A stretch of DNA of 64,000 nt from Amoebophrya sp. A120 (taxonomy: Eukaryota; Sar; Dinophyceae; Syndiniales; Amoebophryaceae), in NCBI GenBank assembly GCA_905178155.1, contig CAJINV010000006.1:1964230-2028229 (forward strand), in the 5' to 3' direction. A program made the translations under genes and the position numbers. This document shows positions 62,401 to 64,000 of the stretch, piece after piece. The notes under the pieces were generated by a model that worked only from the letters and a program-made list of their open reading frames with translations, did not search any database and was not told where the DNA came from. Each line of letters begins with the position of its first letter. The first letter of the stretch is position 1.

Positions 62401-64000
62401 ATCCGGCTGCTGTTGGGCTCCTTTGCAACACAAATTTACGCTATTCAGCATGGAAAATTTGTGATGCCGATATATGCAAGACGGGGAAAGTTTGCATTGG
62501 AAAGGTTAGCAATGCAAATGCTGCCAATTTCTGAGGTGGGGGCATTTTTCATTGTAATACTTGAGCCAATTAACCGGGAAAAAGCTTTCCGCCAAGGAAA
62601 AATTTCGGCGAATGTTCAAGAGCATGGCCGTGTCGCACGCGGACAAACTGCGCAAGGAGCTGTTTCGCTTGGATTTGTGCTTGCACCGGCTCTATCAAAT
62701 GCAAATATGGATCTGGGTCTGGAAACTTGTAATGCTGAGTTGTGAATAGTGATTTCTCGTCTGTAATGCGCAGCCAAGCGTGAGAAATATTTCCGCGCCG
62801 GCTTCGTGTTGCGCTTTCCGCATGACAAACTGCGTTTTGCATGACAAGCAAAAGGGTCTCTTCTTGGACACGCATCACAAGCTCTTCAGTCTTGCCAGAT
62901 CGAAGCATAACAAACCTTGCATCGTTCCAGACCCAGACACATTTGCATTTGATATGCTCACCGAAATGGATGAGGAAGCCGGGGAATCGGGGCTTGAGCG
63001 GTGGAAAAGCTTTCTGATGGGGCACAAGCAGCTTCTGGACGCCTCCGGAGCTGCATCAGCGCCTCCGGCCGGCGCGAACGTTAGCGCCCCCTCCTCACAG
63101 TTGTCAATAAATCCGCGGGCCCAGAACGAGGGGGGGCCGCCGAGCAACGCAGACTCTGGCATGACGCACACTTCTTCTACATTGCAGCCGCTCTCCTCGG
63201 ATCAGAGCCGCTCGTCCAAAAATTCCAACGCGCTCCGAAGAAGGCCAGCTGATATGAGCAAGCTGGCTTCTATGGATGTGTCAGAGTTGAAATCGACAAA
63301 GTTGAAATAATTTGCCATGCATAAAATGGATGCGAGTTGGAACCCAGTTTTGCAACTGGCGCATGACAAATCTCGGTGGTCCCTCGAGCCAGTTTGTCAT
63401 GCTGTTTAGGGAAAGAAGGGTGGTTTTCTCATGCTACTTTAGCAGCTCGAGCTGTAACCCCAAACAGGCTTACACCTGCTCTGCAACACACGTGCCTCGG
63501 GTCATGCGTTTTATGCATGACAAATCATTTTTTCAACTTTGTCGATTTCAAGCCTGACGCTTCCATAGCTTCCTCAAGGTTGGTCCCGACAGCGACCACA
63601 TCCACAAATACGGGCGGCAACCTTATCAACTGCAAAAATGACTGGGTCTGGAAAGTTGGAACTTGTGATGCTAACTTTGGACTCTAGAAAAATCTGTATT
63701 GCATGACTAGCAAGAGGAGTCCAGTTTCTGCTACGCGGAGAGGCCATTTGTCATGCCGAATAGGCATCAAGAAGCACTCAGAAAATCTGTGATGCCAGGG
63801 AATACATCACAGACGTCACGGGCCATATAAAATCTGCATGAGAAGTTCGCATCCCTCCAGACCCAGATGACACTTTTGCATTTGATAAACCTTACCCTAA
63901 ACACCATGTCGACGACGTCAGCGGGAGCAGGTCTGAACAAAATGAAGAACGGAGGGGGGGTCGGCGGGGCCCCGATTTTTCCGGCTACTTCTAGCGGCAC
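59462..64000 (+). CDS. Unrecognised Ser/Thr/Pro-rich protein, continues past window
   Basis: ATG 59462 begins MKVKTSPPVSPMKEVF. The frame runs through 11 introners to the window end without a stop. Much of it is low-complexity Ser/Thr/Ala/Pro/Gly (60000-60530, 61290-61480, 63040-63240), probably disordered. Ordered pieces are AFSYDVGSMYLTLGILP (61769-61818), which recurs at 56404, LISELEQFGVTQKNS (61988), a basic helical block LSAKEKFRRMFKSMAVSHAD (about 62587), and LERWKSFLMGHKQLL (62993). SP and TP sites suggest phosphorylation. No family assigned. Confidence 0.75.
59656..59993. mobile_element. Introner, family F
   Basis: TSD CAGCT/CAGCA. Starts TACTGTGAGGAAAAATCC; the right end has GGGGGGATACAG then TTTCGTTTTGATA. 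Frame restored. Confidence 0.86.
60530..60750. mobile_element. Introner, family L
   Basis: Perfect TSD CCAGC. TIRs GAAAAAAGTGTTACAGTTAC and AACTGTAACACTTTTTTC. Frame restored. Confidence 0.94.
60818..60964. mobile_element. Introner, family A
   Basis: Perfect TSD CCGAA. Starts TATGAACTGCAAAAG, ends ACTTTTGCACAGGATA. Frame restored. Confidence 0.95.
61015..61289. mobile_element. Introner, family B
   Basis: Perfect TSD TCCCG. Starts TATGCACTGCAAAAATG, ends ACATTTTTCCACTTGACA. Frame restored. Confidence 0.93.
61485..61763. mobile_element. Introner, family B (duplicate of 56120-56398)
   Basis: Perfect TSD GCAAG. Starts TATGCCTTGCAAGTATGCC, ends ATATTTGCATTTCATA. Frame restored. Confidence 0.95.
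61819..61973. mobile_element. Introner, family A (intact relative of 56668-56811)
   Basis: Perfect TSD TGCCC. Starts TATGAACTGCAACAG, ends ACTTTTGCACAGGATA. Frame restored. Confidence 0.95.
62052..62200. mobile_element. Introner, family A
   Basis: Perfect TSD GGAAC. Starts TATGAACTGCAAAAG, ends ACTTTTGCACAGGATA. Frame restored. Confidence 0.95.
62251..62559. mobile_element. Introner, family J
   Basis: TSD TTTCA/CTTGA (3/5). TIRs GAAAAATGCCCCCACCCC and GGTGGGGGCATTTTTC. Frame restored. Confidence 0.87.
62693..62954. mobile_element. Introner, family B
   Basis: TSD GGCTC/TGCTC. Starts TATCAAATGCAAATATGG, ends ACACATTTGCATTTGATA. Frame restored. Confidence 0.9.
63271..63567. mobile_element. 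Introner, family E
   Basis: Perfect TSD GCTTC. Starts TATGGATGTGTCAG, ends CCTGACGCTTCCATA. Frame restored. Confidence 0.94.
63624..63887. mobile_element. Introner, family B
   Basis: Perfect TSD AACCT. Starts TATCAACTGCAAAAATG, ends ACACTTTTGCATTTGATA. Frame restored. Confidence 0.94.

Noticed and set aside
1-64000. Search for a transposase, reverse transcriptase or integrase that could move the introners
   Set aside because: No such domain was recognised in any frame; the source enzyme is probably encoded elsewhere.
1-64000. tRNA, rRNA, snRNA or dinoflagellate spliced-leader genes
   Set aside because: I saw no convincing match by eye; a covariance-model scan would be needed to exclude small RNAs.

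Overview
ORGANISM AND STYLE. The window is nuclear DNA of a eukaryote. The best guess is a dinoflagellate-type alveolate, most likely Amoebophrya/Syndiniales. All recognisable genes lie on the + strand, and coding sequence is cut into dozens of short exons by 130-400 bp repeats. I recall that published Amoebophrya genomes are rich in non-canonical introns and introner elements; the assignment rests on that and was not checked by a search. I saw no rRNA, tRNA, CRISPR or bacterial operon structure.

CORE OBSERVATION. About 97 insertions were mapped by hand. Each starts TAT (rarely TAC), usually ends ATA, and has terminal inverted repeats (TIRs). Nearly all are flanked by a 5-bp direct repeat (TSD), perfect in about two thirds of cases and 3-4/5 in most of the rest. 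Removing the element plus one TSD copy restores the frame at every coding site followed, and totals are exact multiples of three for the closed genes. These are introners: transposon-like insertions that act as introns. Families used below, by subterminal TIR: A = GCAAAAGTATCGTACTCGTA; B = AAATGTCTGGGTCTGGAAG; C = GAAAAAAGTGTCTCAGTCT; D = GAGAGTGCACAACTCC; E = GGAAGCGTCAGG then GAAATCGACAAAGTTGAA; F = AGGAAAAATCCCCCCTCCCC; J = GAAAAATGCCCCCACCCC; K = GAGTAAAAACGTACCCACAC; G = GCGTTCTCAA then GTTACATTCTCAACTG; H/L = GAAAAAACTG then a CACTGTGAAC or TTACAGTTACAC type; I = AAGTGATAACGTTAACGG; P = CAGGAAATTTCCCGTACATG; Q = a single copy. All families share an internal motif of the type TTTGTNATGC / GCATNACAAA.

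LAYOUT. 144-3232: 3' part of an ankyrin-repeat gene. 4238-13752: a TMEM144/sugar-transporter-like membrane protein carrying nine insertions, one a 4,453-bp palindromic element with 967-bp arms and an 8-bp TSD (5490-9942), plus one ordinary GT-AG intron. 15773-39873: a very large gene (about 2,812 aa) with an N-terminal MGCGAS, a WW domain and helical/coiled-coil stretches, split by 47 introners and one 2.8-kb repeat-rich GT-AG intron. 41069-45643: hypoxanthine-guanine phosphoribosyltransferase in 12 exons. 48465-50928 and 51181-53115: two unrecognised genes. About 56053-56811: a broken partial copy of the next gene among four copies of a short repeat (M). 59462 to the end: an unrecognised Ser/Thr/Pro-rich gene with 11 introners, continuing past the window. 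Regions between genes hold tandem repeats or nothing I recognise.

HOW IT FITS. The genes are unrelated in function. What unites the window is the insertion system: several TIR families with exchangeable ends, nested insertions, a filled/empty site pair showing 5-bp target duplication, and large foldback elements that share motifs with the small ones. No transposase gene was identified here.
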